A stretch of 64,000 nucleotides of DNA from Azoarcus_F sp048158365 (GTDB taxonomy: Bacteria; Pseudomonadota; Gammaproteobacteria; Burkholderiales; Rhodocyclaceae). Both the position numbers and the translations under genes were made by a program. The stretch lies in the NCBI GenBank assembly GCA_048158365.1, contig JBLLNL010000010.1. One strand, given 5' to 3'. Positions 1 to 8,266 of the stretch are shown piece after piece; within the stretch, counting starts at the first letter, position 1, and each line of letters starts with the position of its first letter. The notes under the pieces are model-generated. The model ran no database searches. It saw nothing but the letters and a program-made list of their open reading frames with translations, and had not been told where the DNA came from.

Positions 1-108
1 ATCCTCACGTGATGACGGGAACAGGGCAGGTACCAGGAGGCCTGCCCCGACCTTTACTGATCCGCGTACCGACGGCGGCCAACCAGGCAACACACTGAAT
101 CGGCTGCC

Positions 109-792
109 ATGTATCTTTCAGTACTCCAGATCGCTGCGCTCGTCTTTGGATGGGCGCTTTATGCGCTGATCCATTCGCTGCTTGCGTCGACGTGCGTCAA
201 GCGTCGGATCGGAGATCGATGGCCCGGCGCACTGCGCGGCTACCGTCTCGCTTTCAACCTGCTGTCATTGTTGCTGCTGTTGCCGCTGCTGGCGGCGCTC
301 GTCGCATGGCGCGGACCCATGCTGTGGGTCTGGCCCGGGCCGTGGGCGTGGGTGGCCGACGGACTCGCACTGACCGCTCTGGCCGGCTTCTTCTGGTCGT
401 TGCGCTACTATGACACCGGCGTGTTCAGCGGCTTCGCGCAGTGGCGCGAGCGGCCGACCGGAATCGACGATGGCGAGCGCTTCACGCTGTCGCCGCTGCA
501 TCGCTATGTCCGCCATCCATGGTACGCGCTGGCCCTGGTGATGCTGTGGACGCGCGACATGGACGAGGTGCGACTGGTCAGTGCGCTCTGCATCAGTCTC
601 TACCTGTGGCTGGGGTCGCTGCTCGAGGAACGCAAGCTGCTGGTGCAGCATGGTGACGTTTACGCCCGCTATCGTCGCCGCGTCAACGGCTTGATCCCTT
701 GGCCGGGGCGGGTGCTCGACGCGCCCGAGGCGGATCGGCTGGTCAACACGACACAGTCGGCGTCGCACTTGAACGGCGCGCGCAGACGGTAG
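109..792 (+). CDS. NnrU/isoprenylcysteine methyltransferase-like membrane protein
   Basis: 227-residue integral membrane protein with about five hydrophobic segments. The C-terminal half carries the hallmark of the isoprenylcysteine carboxyl methyltransferase / phospholipid methyltransferase / NnrU superfamily: RHPWYAL near residue 142, then LEERKLL and YARYRRRV, ending LIPWPGR. Members bind S-adenosylmethionine at the cytosolic membrane face, but the substrate of bacterial members of this subgroup is mostly unknown. The ATG at 109 has no obvious Shine-Dalgarno sequence, so the start is less certain than the family call. It precedes gshA on the same strand with a 144-bp gap and is probably a separate unit. 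Confidence 0.75.
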   Translation: MYLSVLQIAALVFGWALYALIHSLLASTCVKRRIGDRWPGALRGYRLAFNLLSLLLLLPLLAALVAWRGPMLWVWPGPWAWVADGLALTALAGFFWSLRYYDTGVFSGFAQWRERPTGIDDGERFTLSPLHRYVRHPWYALALVMLWTRDMDEVRLVSALCISLYLWLGSLLEERKLLVQHGDVYARYRRRVNGLIPWPGRVLDAPEADRLVNTTQSASHLNGARRR

Positions 793-936
793 CGGCCGTT
801 CGAGCCAATCGCTGATCAGCGCGCCACGATCGTAAGGCAGGCGCCGCCCCGGCGTCGTCGCGGACAGTGTCGCGCAACCGCGTTTCGGCGGTGCAATCCG
901 CTATCATTCGGCCCAAACAAACCAGGAATCGCAATC

Positions 937-2517
937 TTGACCGATACCCTTTCCCGCCGCCTGGGCTTGCTCGAACGAGCCGAACACATCGACCTGCTGC
1001 GCCACAGTCTGCATGGACTGGAAAAGGAGAGTCTGCGTGTCGATGCCGCTGGCTATCTCGCGCTGACACCGCACCCGCCGGCTCTGGGCTCGGCGCTGAC
1101 GCACCCGCAGATCACCACCGACTATTCCGAAGCGCTGCTCGAGTTCATCACCTCAGCCCAGGAGGATCCGTCGCGCGCGCTCGACGAACTGGACGCGATC
1201 CACCGCTACGCTTACGCGCAACTGGGCGACGAGATGCTGTGGTGCGAGTCGATGCCGTGCAAGCTGCCGAGCGAGGCCGACATCCCGATCGCACGATACG
1301 GCCCCAGCCATATCGGCCAGATCAAGCATATCTACCGCAAGGGGCTGGCGGTGCGCTACGGCAAGGCGATGCAGTGCATCGCCGGCATCCACTACAACTT
1401 CTCGCTGGACGAGTCTCTGTGGCGCGTGCTGCACCAGGCCGACGGCGACACCATCGCCGCACAGGACTACCAGTCCGCGCGCTATATCGCGCTGATCCGT
1501 AATTTCCAGCGCTACAGCTGGCTGCTGATGTACCTGTTCGGTGCATCCCCGGCGGTGTGCGCGACCTTCCTGACGAACCGGGTGCACGGCCTGGACGAGT
1601 TCGACCCGGCCACTCTGTACCTGCCCTGGGCGACCAGCCTGCGGATGAGCGACCTTGGCTACCAGAACAGCGCGCAGGCGAGCATCCAGCCCTGCTACAA
1701 CTGTCTGCCCAGTTATCTCGACAAATTGCGCGAGGCAGTCACGACGCCGTATCCGCCGTACGTGGCCATCGGCATGCGACGCGGCGGCGAATGGCTGCAG
1801 CTCAACACCAGCATCCTGCAGATCGAGAACGAGTACTACTCGACCATCCGCCCGAAGCGGGTGAGCAACCCGGGTGAGCGACCCATTCAGGCGCTGGGCG
1901 CGCGCGGCGTGCAGTACGTCGAGGTGCGCTGCATGGACATCGACCCCTTCGTGGCGCTCGGCATCGAGCTGACCACCGCGCGCTTCCTCGACGCATTCCT
2001 GCTCTACTGCGCGCTCGAGGACAGTCCGGCGATGTCGGGCGAGGAGTGCCGCGAGACCGGTCGCAACTTCGCGCTGACGGTCAAGGAGGGCAGGCGGCCC
2101 GGGCTGGTCCTGCAACGACTCGGGCAACCGCGCGAGCTGCTGCACTGGGGGCTGGAACTGCTGGAGCGTATCGGCCCGTGCGCCGCACTGCTGGACGCGG
2201 CGCTGGGCACCGACGCGCACCGCGAAGCCGTGGCCGCGCAGCGCGCGAAACTGCTGGACCCGGAGCTGACCCCGTCGGCCCGCGTGCTGAGCGCCATGCG
2301 CGAGGACGGACTCAGCTTCGGTGCCTTCGCGCTGCGCCAGTCCGAACGGCATGCGGCGTGGTTCCGCGAACGACCGCTGGATCCTGCCACGCAACAGGCC
2401 TTCGAGCAGGCCGCGCGCGATTCACTGGCCGCGCAATCCCAGGTCGAGCAGGAGCAGCAGGGCGAATTCGCGGATTTCGTCGCGCATTACATGGCGGCGC
2501 TCGACGCAGGTGACTAA
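937..2517 (+). CDS. gshA: Glutamate-cysteine ligase, class I
   Basis: Catalyses ATP-dependent joining of L-glutamate and L-cysteine, the first and rate-limiting step of glutathione synthesis, in the cytoplasm. The 526-residue length and sequence fit the class I (E. coli-type) family: an early GLEKESLRV block (residues about 28-36), TTDYSEALLEFIT near residue 60, a central GIHYNFSL block and a later VEVRCMDIDPF block. The start is a TTG at 937 preceded by AGGA about 10 bases upstream; no in-frame ATG nearby gives the expected N-terminus. It is a single-gene unit. Glutathione is a cytosolic copper buffer, which is consistent with, but not evidence of, a link to the metal genes downstream. Confidence 0.96.
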   Translation: MTDTLSRRLGLLERAEHIDLLRHSLHGLEKESLRVDAAGYLALTPHPPALGSALTHPQITTDYSEALLEFITSAQEDPSRALDELDAIHRYAYAQLGDEMLWCESMPCKLPSEADIPIARYGPSHIGQIKHIYRKGLAVRYGKAMQCIAGIHYNFSLDESLWRVLHQADGDTIAAQDYQSARYIALIRNFQRYSWLLMYLFGASPAVCATFLTNRVHGLDEFDPATLYLPWATSLRMSDLGYQNSAQASIQPCYNCLPSYLDKLREAVTTPYPPYVAIGMRRGGEWLQLNTSILQIENEYYSTIRPKRVSNPGERPIQALGARGVQYVEVRCMDIDPFVALGIELTTARFLDAFLLYCALEDSPAMSGEECRETGRNFALTVKEGRRPGLVLQRLGQPRELLHWGLELLERIGPCAALLDAALGTDAHREAVAAQRAKLLDPELTPSARVLSAMREDGLSFGAFALRQSERHAAWFRERPLDPATQQAFEQAARDSLAAQSQVEQEQQGEFADFVAHYMAALDAGD

Positions 2518-2856
2518 GCACGCATCGACTGGCAGGACCTTGATGCCGGCGTTTCGCGCTCCGGTCCTGCCCAGGGCGATCGCGGTGATCCCAATGCCCT
2601 CGGTTCTCGTACCGCCCAAAACGACCCGAAATGAGTGTCGGGATATTTTACAGTTGTATGAAAACATCGGAAATGGAACGTTGCGAGAATGATGCACTAA
2701 ATCAGTGCGATCAATGTGTTGCGTCGATATGACGGTTTATGGCTCGGATCTTGCGTTAATGTTTCCTGACAACCAGGGGTTCTTCGATTCGCTTCCGATC
2801 TTCGGGTGATCCCTCCCTACGCCCTATTTCGGCGCCCGGATATTAAAGGATGGCAT
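2518..2856. other. Intergenic region, no gene seen
   Basis: 339 bp between gshA and the PEP-CTERM gene. It is visibly more AT-rich than the surroundings, especially around 2640-2710 and 2730-2765. I see no convincing coding frame, tRNA or strong stem-loop. It probably holds the promoter of the downstream PEP-CTERM gene; I could not place a clean sigma-70 or sigma-54 promoter. Confidence 0.5.
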
Positions 2857-3543
2857 ATGATTGAAACTGTTCTCGGCTGGTTTTCACTCAGATCGCCCAA
2901 GCGGGACAGCACCAGAGCGTTCCATCCCTTCGTGCTCGGCGCAATTCTGACCGTCCTGGCCACTGCTGCTCAGGCAGTGCCCGTCTCGATGACGCAGTCT
3001 TCCGGCAGTCCCAACATAACGAGCGCGGGAAAGATCTACACGCATTCGGTCATGCTTTCGGAAGCCATGGATGGCGACCTCCAGGCGCTGTTGACGCTGA
3101 GTTTCAAGGTGTCGAACAACGCTGCGGCGCAGGACGATACGATCAGGCTGTTTCTCGGTGAAAACGAGATACATTCGGGGCGGGCCGCATCTTTCGACGT
3201 GACGAATCTCGATGTCACCCCATTCTTCGACTTCACCACTGGTATGGTCAGGTTCAAGCTCATGCGTGACGTCGCGGTGGGTGGCGGCAGTATCCGACTC
3301 ATGAGTGTCGCGGTCACCGTCGGCGACAGATCGTCGCGCGGTGAGGGGAGCAGCGGTCCTGTCATTGAATCGGAACAGAACCTTTTGCTTACAAACGCCG
3401 AAGCGGCAGACGTGCTGAGGCAATCGGAGGTATTTCAGGTCCCCGAACCCGGCACGCTTGCGTTACTCGGAGTGGGCATGTTGGGCATGTGGTTCATGCG
3501 GCGGCGAGCTTACCGCGTTGATGGATCGCACCGGGGAGCCTGA
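2857..3543 (+). CDS. PEP-CTERM sorting-domain protein
   Basis: 228-residue secreted protein of unknown function. The C-terminus is a textbook PEP-CTERM anchor: VPEPGTLALLGVGMLGM followed by FMRRR, i.e. a PEP motif, a membrane span and an Arg cluster. In this family the exosortase EpsH/XrtA cleaves there during export, usually alongside exopolysaccharide. The N-terminal segment FVLGAILTVLATAAQAV acts as a signal sequence ending at an A-Q-A site. I chose the ATG at 2857 because AAAGGA sits six bases upstream; an in-frame GTG at 2806 lacks such a site. The middle (residues about 50-190) is a beta-rich passenger with no motif I recognise. No exosortase gene lies in this window. Confidence 0.8.
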   Translation: MIETVLGWFSLRSPKRDSTRAFHPFVLGAILTVLATAAQAVPVSMTQSSGSPNITSAGKIYTHSVMLSEAMDGDLQALLTLSFKVSNNAAAQDDTIRLFLGENEIHSGRAASFDVTNLDVTPFFDFTTGMVRFKLMRDVAVGGGSIRLMSVAVTVGDRSSRGEGSSGPVIESEQNLLLTNAEAADVLRQSEVFQVPEPGTLALLGVGMLGMWFMRRRAYRVDGSHRGA

Positions 3544-3588
3544 TCCACCCCGGGATAGAAACGGGTCGATGTAAGAACACCCCCCCGG

Positions 3589-5337
3589 TCAACCGATCAG
3601 CTCCCGTAGCGCCTTCATCTCATCCTCGCGCTGAACCTCCATACGCCGTCGCGCGACTTCTTCGGGGGTTCCGGCCAGGTGCAATACGCGACCGGCCAGC
3701 TGCAGGCCCGACTCCAGGGTTTCCTGGATGACTTCGGTCGCCCCGAGGTCGAGCAGATGTGCCGCATGTCGGGCATCGCGTGCGCGCGCGACGATACGCA
3801 GCTCGGGCCACTCGGCGCGCACCGCCCGCACCACCTGTTCGATCGCATCCGGATCGTCCATCGTCAGCACCAGCATGCTCGCCCGGTCGGCGTGGGCGCG
3901 ACGCAGGAATTCGATCCGCGATGCGTCGCCGAAATAGACCGGCAAGCCCATCTGCCTGGCCTCGGCGACGTTGAACGCACTGTTGTCGACCGCGACGAAC
4001 GGGATTCCGTCGGCATCGAGAATGCGCGCGATCAGGCAGCCGACGCGCCCGAATCCGGACAGCAGCACATGACCCTGCATCTCGGCGATGTGACTGGGAT
4101 CGTCGTCCTCGACCGGTCGGACCCGCAGCGCCTTCTCCATTCTGGTCGACAGCCGACTGGCGCTCGCCGCGACCAGCGGGGTCACGACCATCGTCAGGCC
4201 GGTCACGATCAGCATGAACTGGCCGACGTCCTGCGGGACCAGGCCCAGCGCCATCGCCAGTCCGACCACGACGAACGCGAATTCGCCGCCTTGGCCGAGC
4301 AGCAATCCAGCCTCCAGCGACACATGCCGCGGCAGCCCGAAGATCAGGCACAGCGATGCGGTGATGACCGACTTGATCACGAACAGGCCGATGACCGAGG
4401 CGAAGATCCACCCCGCTGCGTCGGCCACGACTCGATAGTCGATGCCCATGCCGACCGACATGAAGAACAAGCCGAGCAACAAGCCCTTGAAGGGCTCGAT
4501 GTCCACTTCGATCTGATGCCGGAATTCGGTCTCGGCGAGCAGCAGGCCGGCCAGAAACGCGCCGAGTGCCATCGACAGCCCGGTGGCGCCGGTGATCAGC
4601 GCCGCGACGATGATGATCAGCAGCGTGGCGGCCATGAACATCTCGGCGCTGCGCGAGTGGGCGACCATGTTGAACAGCGGGCGCAACAGCAGCCGTCCGC
4701 CCAGATAGATCCCGACGATCACCAGCAACGCCTTGCCCAGAGCCAGTGCCAGCGCAAGCCCGACATTGCCGCCGGCCTTCGCACCGAGCACGCCGACCAG
4801 GAACAGGATGGGCACGACCGCCAGATCCTGCATCAGCAGGATCGAGAAGCTCGAACGCCCGAGCGGGGAGGCCAGTTCGCGTCGGTCGATCAGCAACTGC
4901 ATCACGATCGCGGTCGAGGACAGCGCCAGACACGCGCCCAGCACGATGGACGCGGCCGGTGAGTTGCCGAACTCCCACGCGATCAGACCGATGACGCCCG
5001 CCGACACCAGGATCTGCAGGCTCCCCAGTCCGAACACCATGCGGCGCATCGCCCACAATCTATCCAGCGACAGCTCCAGGCCGATCATGAACAGCAGGAA
5101 GATCACGCCCAGTTCGGCCAGCGCCTGCACGCCTGCCAGGTCGGTGATGACGACGTACTGCAGCCACGGGAACTGCCCCGCTAACAGGCCCAGTCCGTAG
5201 GGGCCGACGATGCCGCCCACGATCAGGTAACCCAGCACCGGGCTGATCCGGAATCGATGGAACAGCGGCACGACGATGCCGGCCGCGATCAGGAAAATCA
5301 CGACCTCGCGGACGTGGGGGATGGCATGTGCTTCCAA
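3589..5337 (-). CDS. CPA2 (KefB/KefC-type) cation:proton antiporter with RCK domain
   Basis: 582-residue inner-membrane antiporter. Residues about 1-390 form the Na+/H+ exchanger fold with roughly 12 hydrophobic segments, including the conserved GLELSL and LGAFLAGLLLAETEFRHQ blocks. Residues about 415-530 form a TrkA-N/RCK domain with a nucleotide-binding GFGRVG loop and an acidic VDNS turn. Family members exchange K+ or Na+ for protons, and KefB/C proteins are gated by glutathione conjugates; whether this one is cannot be read from sequence. It is transcribed away from the response regulator that starts at 5546, so the 208-bp gap is a divergent promoter region. Confidence 0.9.
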   Translation of the reverse strand: MEAHAIPHVREVVIFLIAAGIVVPLFHRFRISPVLGYLIVGGIVGPYGLGLLAGQFPWLQYVVITDLAGVQALAELGVIFLLFMIGLELSLDRLWAMRRMVFGLGSLQILVSAGVIGLIAWEFGNSPAASIVLGACLALSSTAIVMQLLIDRRELASPLGRSSFSILLMQDLAVVPILFLVGVLGAKAGGNVGLALALALGKALLVIVGIYLGGRLLLRPLFNMVAHSRSAEMFMAATLLIIIVAALITGATGLSMALGAFLAGLLLAETEFRHQIEVDIEPFKGLLLGLFFMSVGMGIDYRVVADAAGWIFASVIGLFVIKSVITASLCLIFGLPRHVSLEAGLLLGQGGEFAFVVVGLAMALGLVPQDVGQFMLIVTGLTMVVTPLVAASASRLSTRMEKALRVRPVEDDDPSHIAEMQGHVLLSGFGRVGCLIARILDADGIPFVAVDNSAFNVAEARQMGLPVYFGDASRIEFLRRAHADRASMLVLTMDDPDAIEQVVRAVRAEWPELRIVARARDARHAAHLLDLGATEVIQETLESGLQLAGRVLHLAGTPEEVARRRMEVQREDEMKALRELIG

Positions 5338-5455
5338 GGCGATCCGTCCGGTACAGGAAGTATTCGAAGATTATTGGACTGACGCCCATTATGCACCCGG
5401 CACGCTGATACGGTTCGAACGCCGACGCGTCGAACCCGACTGTAAGCTGACTGCA

Positions 5456-5477
5456 GCATTACATCTCGGTAATGTGC
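5456..5477. promoter_or_regulatory. CopR/CusR-like box upstream of the response regulator
   Basis: Palindrome CATTAC-N6-GTAATG in the divergent region between the antiporter and the response regulator. The ATTAC and GTAAT half-sites and the 6-base spacer are the same as in the boxes at 6272, 8112 and 19799, so this is most likely an autoregulatory site. It lies about 70 bases before the regulator start. Unlike the other three copies, no GGTCA follows at the same offset. Confidence 0.55.
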
Positions 5478-5545
5478 GTACCCCGGCGCAGTTCGAATGG
5501 CAGAATAGGAATTCCCCGCATCACGCGAACATCGGGAGCGCCACG

Positions 5546-6226
5546 TTGAAGATTCTGATCGTCGAGGATGAACCGAAGACCGGTGACTATCTTCGCCAGG
5601 GTCTGTCCGAGGCCGGCTTCATCGTCGACCTCGCGCGGGACGGACTGGACGGATTGCACCTGGCTCAGACCGGAGACTACGACTTGCTGGTGCTGGATGT
5701 GATGCTGCCGGGCCTCGACGGCTGGGGCATCCTGCAGACTGTGCGACGCGGCGGGCACCAGATGCCGGTGCTGTTCCTGACCGCGCGCGATGCGGTCGAG
5801 GACCGGGTGCGCGGGCTGGAACTCGGGGCCGACGACTACCTGGTCAAACCCTTCGCATTCTCCGAACTGCTTGCCAGGGTCCGTACGCTGCTGCGGCGGG
5901 GCAGAAGCAAGGAGCCGGATGTGCTGAAGGCGGCCAACCTGGAACTCGACCTGATGCGCCGACGGGTGACCCGGGACGGAGTGCGCATCGATCTGACCGC
6001 CAAGGAGTTCGCACTGCTCGAACTGCTGATGCGTCGTCAGGGCGAGGTCCTGCCGCGTTCGCTGATCGCGTCGCAGGTCTGGGACATGAATTTCGACAGT
6101 GATACGAATGTCATCGAAGTCGCGGTGCGACGGCTGCGCGCCAAGATCGACGACGACTTCGAGCCCAAGCTGATCCGGACCTTGCGTGGCATGGGCTACG
6201 TGCTGGATGCGTCCGACACGTCATGA
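5546..6226 (+). CDS. Heavy-metal response regulator, OmpR/CusR/CopR family
   Basis: 226-residue two-component response regulator. The receiver domain (residues 1-115) begins LKILIVEDEPKTGDYL, has the phospho-acceptor Asp in LLVLDVMLPGLDG, a Thr/Ser in FLTARDA and the switch Lys in YLVKPFAFSELLARVR. A winged-helix OmpR-type DNA-binding domain follows (residues about 130-224, ending TLRGMGYVL). This is the signature of CusR/CopR/IrlR heavy-metal regulators. I chose the TTG at 5546 because GGGAG lies eight bases upstream and family proteins start here; a longer open frame upstream is not homologous. No histidine kinase gene follows, although in this family the kinase normally overlaps the regulator, so this is an orphan within the window. 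It probably binds the ATTAC-N6-GTAAT boxes nearby. Confidence 0.9.
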   Translation: MKILIVEDEPKTGDYLRQGLSEAGFIVDLARDGLDGLHLAQTGDYDLLVLDVMLPGLDGWGILQTVRRGGHQMPVLFLTARDAVEDRVRGLELGADDYLVKPFAFSELLARVRTLLRRGRSKEPDVLKAANLELDLMRRRVTRDGVRIDLTAKEFALLELLMRRQGEVLPRSLIASQVWDMNFDSDTNVIEVAVRRLRAKIDDDFEPKLIRTLRGMGYVLDASDTS

Positions 6227-6271
6227 ACAGTCTGATCGGCCCGGACGATCTGGGCTCGTGGCGCCGCCATC

Positions 6272-6310
6272 GGATTACAGCGTTGTAATGCGGCGGTCAG
6301 CTTCCTGTCC
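6272..6310. promoter_or_regulatory. CopR/CusR-like box and conserved promoter block, copy 1
   Basis: GGATTACA-GCGT-TGTAATGC palindrome followed by CGGCGGTCAGCTTC. The 39-base block 6272-6310 matches 19799-19837 at 36 positions, far more than expected for unrelated intergenic DNA. It lies about 60-100 bases upstream of the Met-rich protein gene and probably carries the regulator site overlapping the promoter. Confidence 0.7.
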
Positions 6311-6372
6311 GCGAACCGGGTTCATCATTTGTTCCGTCGCGCGGCATATCCGCGCATCACCAGGAGATCATC

Positions 6373-6876
6373 ATGAAAATGACCAGAACGATCGCGTTGC
6401 CATCGGCACTCGTCGCTGCACTGCTTTTTTCCGCTCCGACGATGGCGGCTTCCCACGAGGCCGATGAACATGACGCCCATCATCCGACCGAGGCTGAAGC
6501 GGCCGCACCACAGGTCGCGGCCGCCGAGCGCATGCAGGCACTGCGGGCACGCATGCAGCAGATGCGCGAGACCCGCGACCCCGAAGCGCGCATGAAACTG
6601 ATGGAAGAACACATGGCGGACATGGCCGCGATGATGGAGAGCATGCCGGCGATGTGCCCAATGATGTCCGGCGAGAAGGGTGCCGGACCTGGCATGGGCA
6701 TGGGTCCGGGAATGGGCATGGGTCCAGGAGCTGGCGGGATGGGCCCGGAAAAGAGGTACGAGATGATGCGCGAGGGCCGGTCCGGAATGCACCATGAGCT
6801 GATGCAGCAGCGCGTGGAAGCGCTCGAGAAGCGCATGGACCTGATGCAGATGATTCTCCAGTCGACGACGCGATGA
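6373..6876 (+). CDS. Met/His-rich periplasmic protein, probable copper binding
   Basis: 167 residues with a clear signal peptide (MKMTRTIALP, hydrophobic core, ending TMAAS). The mature protein has a His/Asp/Glu-rich start (SHEADEHDAHH), a helical Met-rich section (RMQALRARMQQMRE, MADMAAMMESMPAMCPMM), a GMGMGPG repeat patch (residues about 104-122) and a Met-rich C-terminal helix (RMDLMQMIL). Met-rich periplasmic segments bind Cu(I) in proteins such as CopC, CopK and PcoE; this protein matches none of them by motif, so the role is inferred from composition, the upstream CopR-like box and the neighbouring metal genes. It shares the C-terminal helix pattern with the protein at 13032-13514. Start: ATG after AGGAGATCATC. 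Confidence 0.8.
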   Translation: MKMTRTIALPSALVAALLFSAPTMAASHEADEHDAHHPTEAEAAAPQVAAAERMQALRARMQQMRETRDPEARMKLMEEHMADMAAMMESMPAMCPMMSGEKGAGPGMGMGPGMGMGPGAGGMGPEKRYEMMREGRSGMHHELMQQRVEALEKRMDLMQMILQSTTR

Positions 6877-6910
6877 TGAACTCCATCACGGAATCGGGAG
6901 GTACTCAGGG

Positions 6911-7315
6911 ATGAGTCGAACGGTCCTGTCTCGCACGAGACTTCTTCGTGCGATGGTTGCATTGCTGGCGGTGGTCCCCGTCGCGGCGCACACGCAAAGC
7001 TGGCAACCGCCGCCAAAACCGAGCGCCGGTCTGATGCCCAATCCGGTTCTGGGTAAACCCTTGTACGAGACGTATTGCGCGAGTTGTCACGGTGTCGACA
7101 TGAAGGGCACCGACAAGGGTCCGCCCTTCCTGCACAACGTGTATGAACCCGCGCATCACAGTGATCCGGCCTTCCAGCTTGCCGTGGCCAGCGGTGTGCG
7201 CGCGCATCACTGGCAGTTCGGCGACATGGAACCGGTGGCCGGCCTCACGCCTGACGACGTGGCCCATGTCACGGCCTACATTCGCGCGCATCAGCGGCGC
7301 GCGGGCATCCAGTAG
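6911..7315 (+). CDS. Periplasmic c-type cytochrome, monohaem
   Basis: 134 residues with an N-terminal signal peptide (hydrophobic LRAMVALLAVVPVAAHTQ) and one haem-binding CASCH motif near residue 56, in the context YETYCASCHGVDMKGTDKGPP. A Met suitable as sixth ligand is seen in GDMEPVAGLTPDDV, followed by the typical C-terminal helix VAHVTAYIRAHQ. It is a class I mono-haem cytochrome of about 11 kDa mature. It lies 34 bp after the Met-rich gene with an AGG-type ribosome site, so both are probably co-transcribed from the box at 6272. It could donate electrons to the ba3-like oxidase at 19898-22308, which shares the same regulatory box; this is inference. Confidence 0.88.
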   Translation: MSRTVLSRTRLLRAMVALLAVVPVAAHTQSWQPPPKPSAGLMPNPVLGKPLYETYCASCHGVDMKGTDKGPPFLHNVYEPAHHSDPAFQLAVASGVRAHHWQFGDMEPVAGLTPDDVAHVTAYIRAHQRRAGIQ

Positions 7316-7357
7316 GCCAGCCGTCGCTCACGGGAACGCGGCCCAAGGCAGCGCCCC

Positions 7358-7987
7358 ATGACCGGAGGCGGATCGAAGGCCAAGTTGCGAGTGCTCTGGA
7401 TATGGGTGCCCCTGTCGCTGACCGTTCATCTGATATGGGAGGTCGCGCAGCTTCCGCTCTATACCCTGTGGCGGGACGATACGCCTGCCGCTGTCGCCTG
7501 GGCGGTCGTCCATTGCACGGGCGGCGACGGCCTGATCGCGCTAGGAGGCTGTCGGACTTGAGGCTGATCTACTGCGCCGGTGGGAGAAGCGGTCCATATC
7601 TGCCCGATTTTTCGTTGCATAGAACCACTATGCGCCTCAAAATCGACCAGATCTGTCCTCGCTTTCCCACCCGGCTCGTGACGATCGCTCAAGTCCGACA
7701 GCCTCCTAGGCAGCTTTCTTGTCGCTTCGGCGTGGGCGCGCGACGTCTTGTGGCCATGGCGTCGGCTCGCCCACGGATTGCCGGTGCTGATCGCAAGCGG
7801 TGTGAGCTACACGGCGTTCAGCGAGTGGCACAACGTTCATGTCGCGGGCTCATGGGCGTACGTCGAGTCCATGCCGACGATTGTCGGAATCGGCGTATCA
7901 CCGCTGCTGCAATGGATCGTTGTGCCCCTGACGGTGATCTGGCTGATGCGCAGGGTGACGATGCTGCCCAAAGCGCCCACCCTTTAG
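7358..7987 (+). pseudogene. Membrane protein gene interrupted by a 161-bp MITE
   Basis: The 5' part (7358-7543) encodes MTGGGSKAKLRVLWIWVPLS and continues through a hydrophobic segment to GGDGLIA, then runs into an inserted element whose terminal repeat supplies an in-frame TGA at 7559-7561. Downstream (7710-7987) the reading frame resumes with ...GSFLVASAWARD and continues through two more hydrophobic segments to the stop at 7985-7987. Deleting the element plus one CTAG copy (165 bp, a multiple of three) rejoins the frame exactly. The intact protein would be about 154 residues with three or four membrane spans. I do not recognise the family. It sits right after the cytochrome c gene and was probably part of that operon. 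Confidence 0.8.
7541..7709. mobile_element. MITE-like element with perfect terminal inverted repeats, IS5-like
   Basis: Non-coding element 7545-7705 (161 bp) flanked by direct CTAG repeats (7541-7544 and 7706-7709). The ends are perfect inverted repeats of 18 bases (GAGGCTGTCGGACTTGAG and its complement), or 22 bases if CTAG is counted. A nested internal hairpin lies at 7605-7645 (CGATTTT / GCATAG / CTATGC / AAAATCG). There is no transposase, so it depends on one supplied in trans. A CTAG target duplication fits the YTAR target preference known for the IS5 group; I cannot name the parent IS. A solo copy of the same end lies at 53937. Confidence 0.85.
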
Positions 7988-8111
7988 CGAGCACAGAGTC
8001 AAACCGAGCAGAGCACGGCGGTCATACCTGAGAGAAGGCGCAGTCGAAGCATGAATCTACGCGTTTTCGCACACCACATTTCTTAGCCTGCACGAAGGCC
8101 GTTTGCCGACC

Positions 8112-8139
8112 GGATTACAGATTGGTAACCGCCGGGTCA
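8112..8139. promoter_or_regulatory. CopR/CusR-like box, copy 2, upstream of copA
   Basis: GGATTACAG-ATTG-GTAACC followed by GGTCA at exactly the same offset (23 bases from the first G) as in the copies at 6272 and 19799. The right half-site is imperfect (GTAAC instead of GTAAT). It lies about 130 bases before the copA start codon; a TATGCT at 8162-8167 could be the -10 element. Confidence 0.6.
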
Positions 8140-8266
8140 TCCGAGGGTCAGCGCGCAGCGCCTATGCTTGATCCCGATGGGTGCGTTATGCGCGAATCCG
8201 GCAAATATGCCGCCGAAATTCTGCCGCGCCGTGCCCGGTCGAGCAAGCGACCAGGAGAATGCACTG

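Noticed and set aside
24..47. Stem-loop GGGCAGG/CCTGCCC at the window edge
   Set aside because: Only seven base pairs with a ten-base loop and no clear U-tract; too weak to call a terminator.
2640..2760. AT-rich motif TTTTACAGTTGTATGAAA as another CopR-like box
   Set aside because: The right half-site lacks GTAAT and the spacing differs from the four accepted boxes.
5276..5545. N-terminal extension of the response regulator in the same frame
   Set aside because: The receiver domain starts at LKILIVEDE with a good ribosome site before TTG 5546, and the CopR-like box lies inside the extension.
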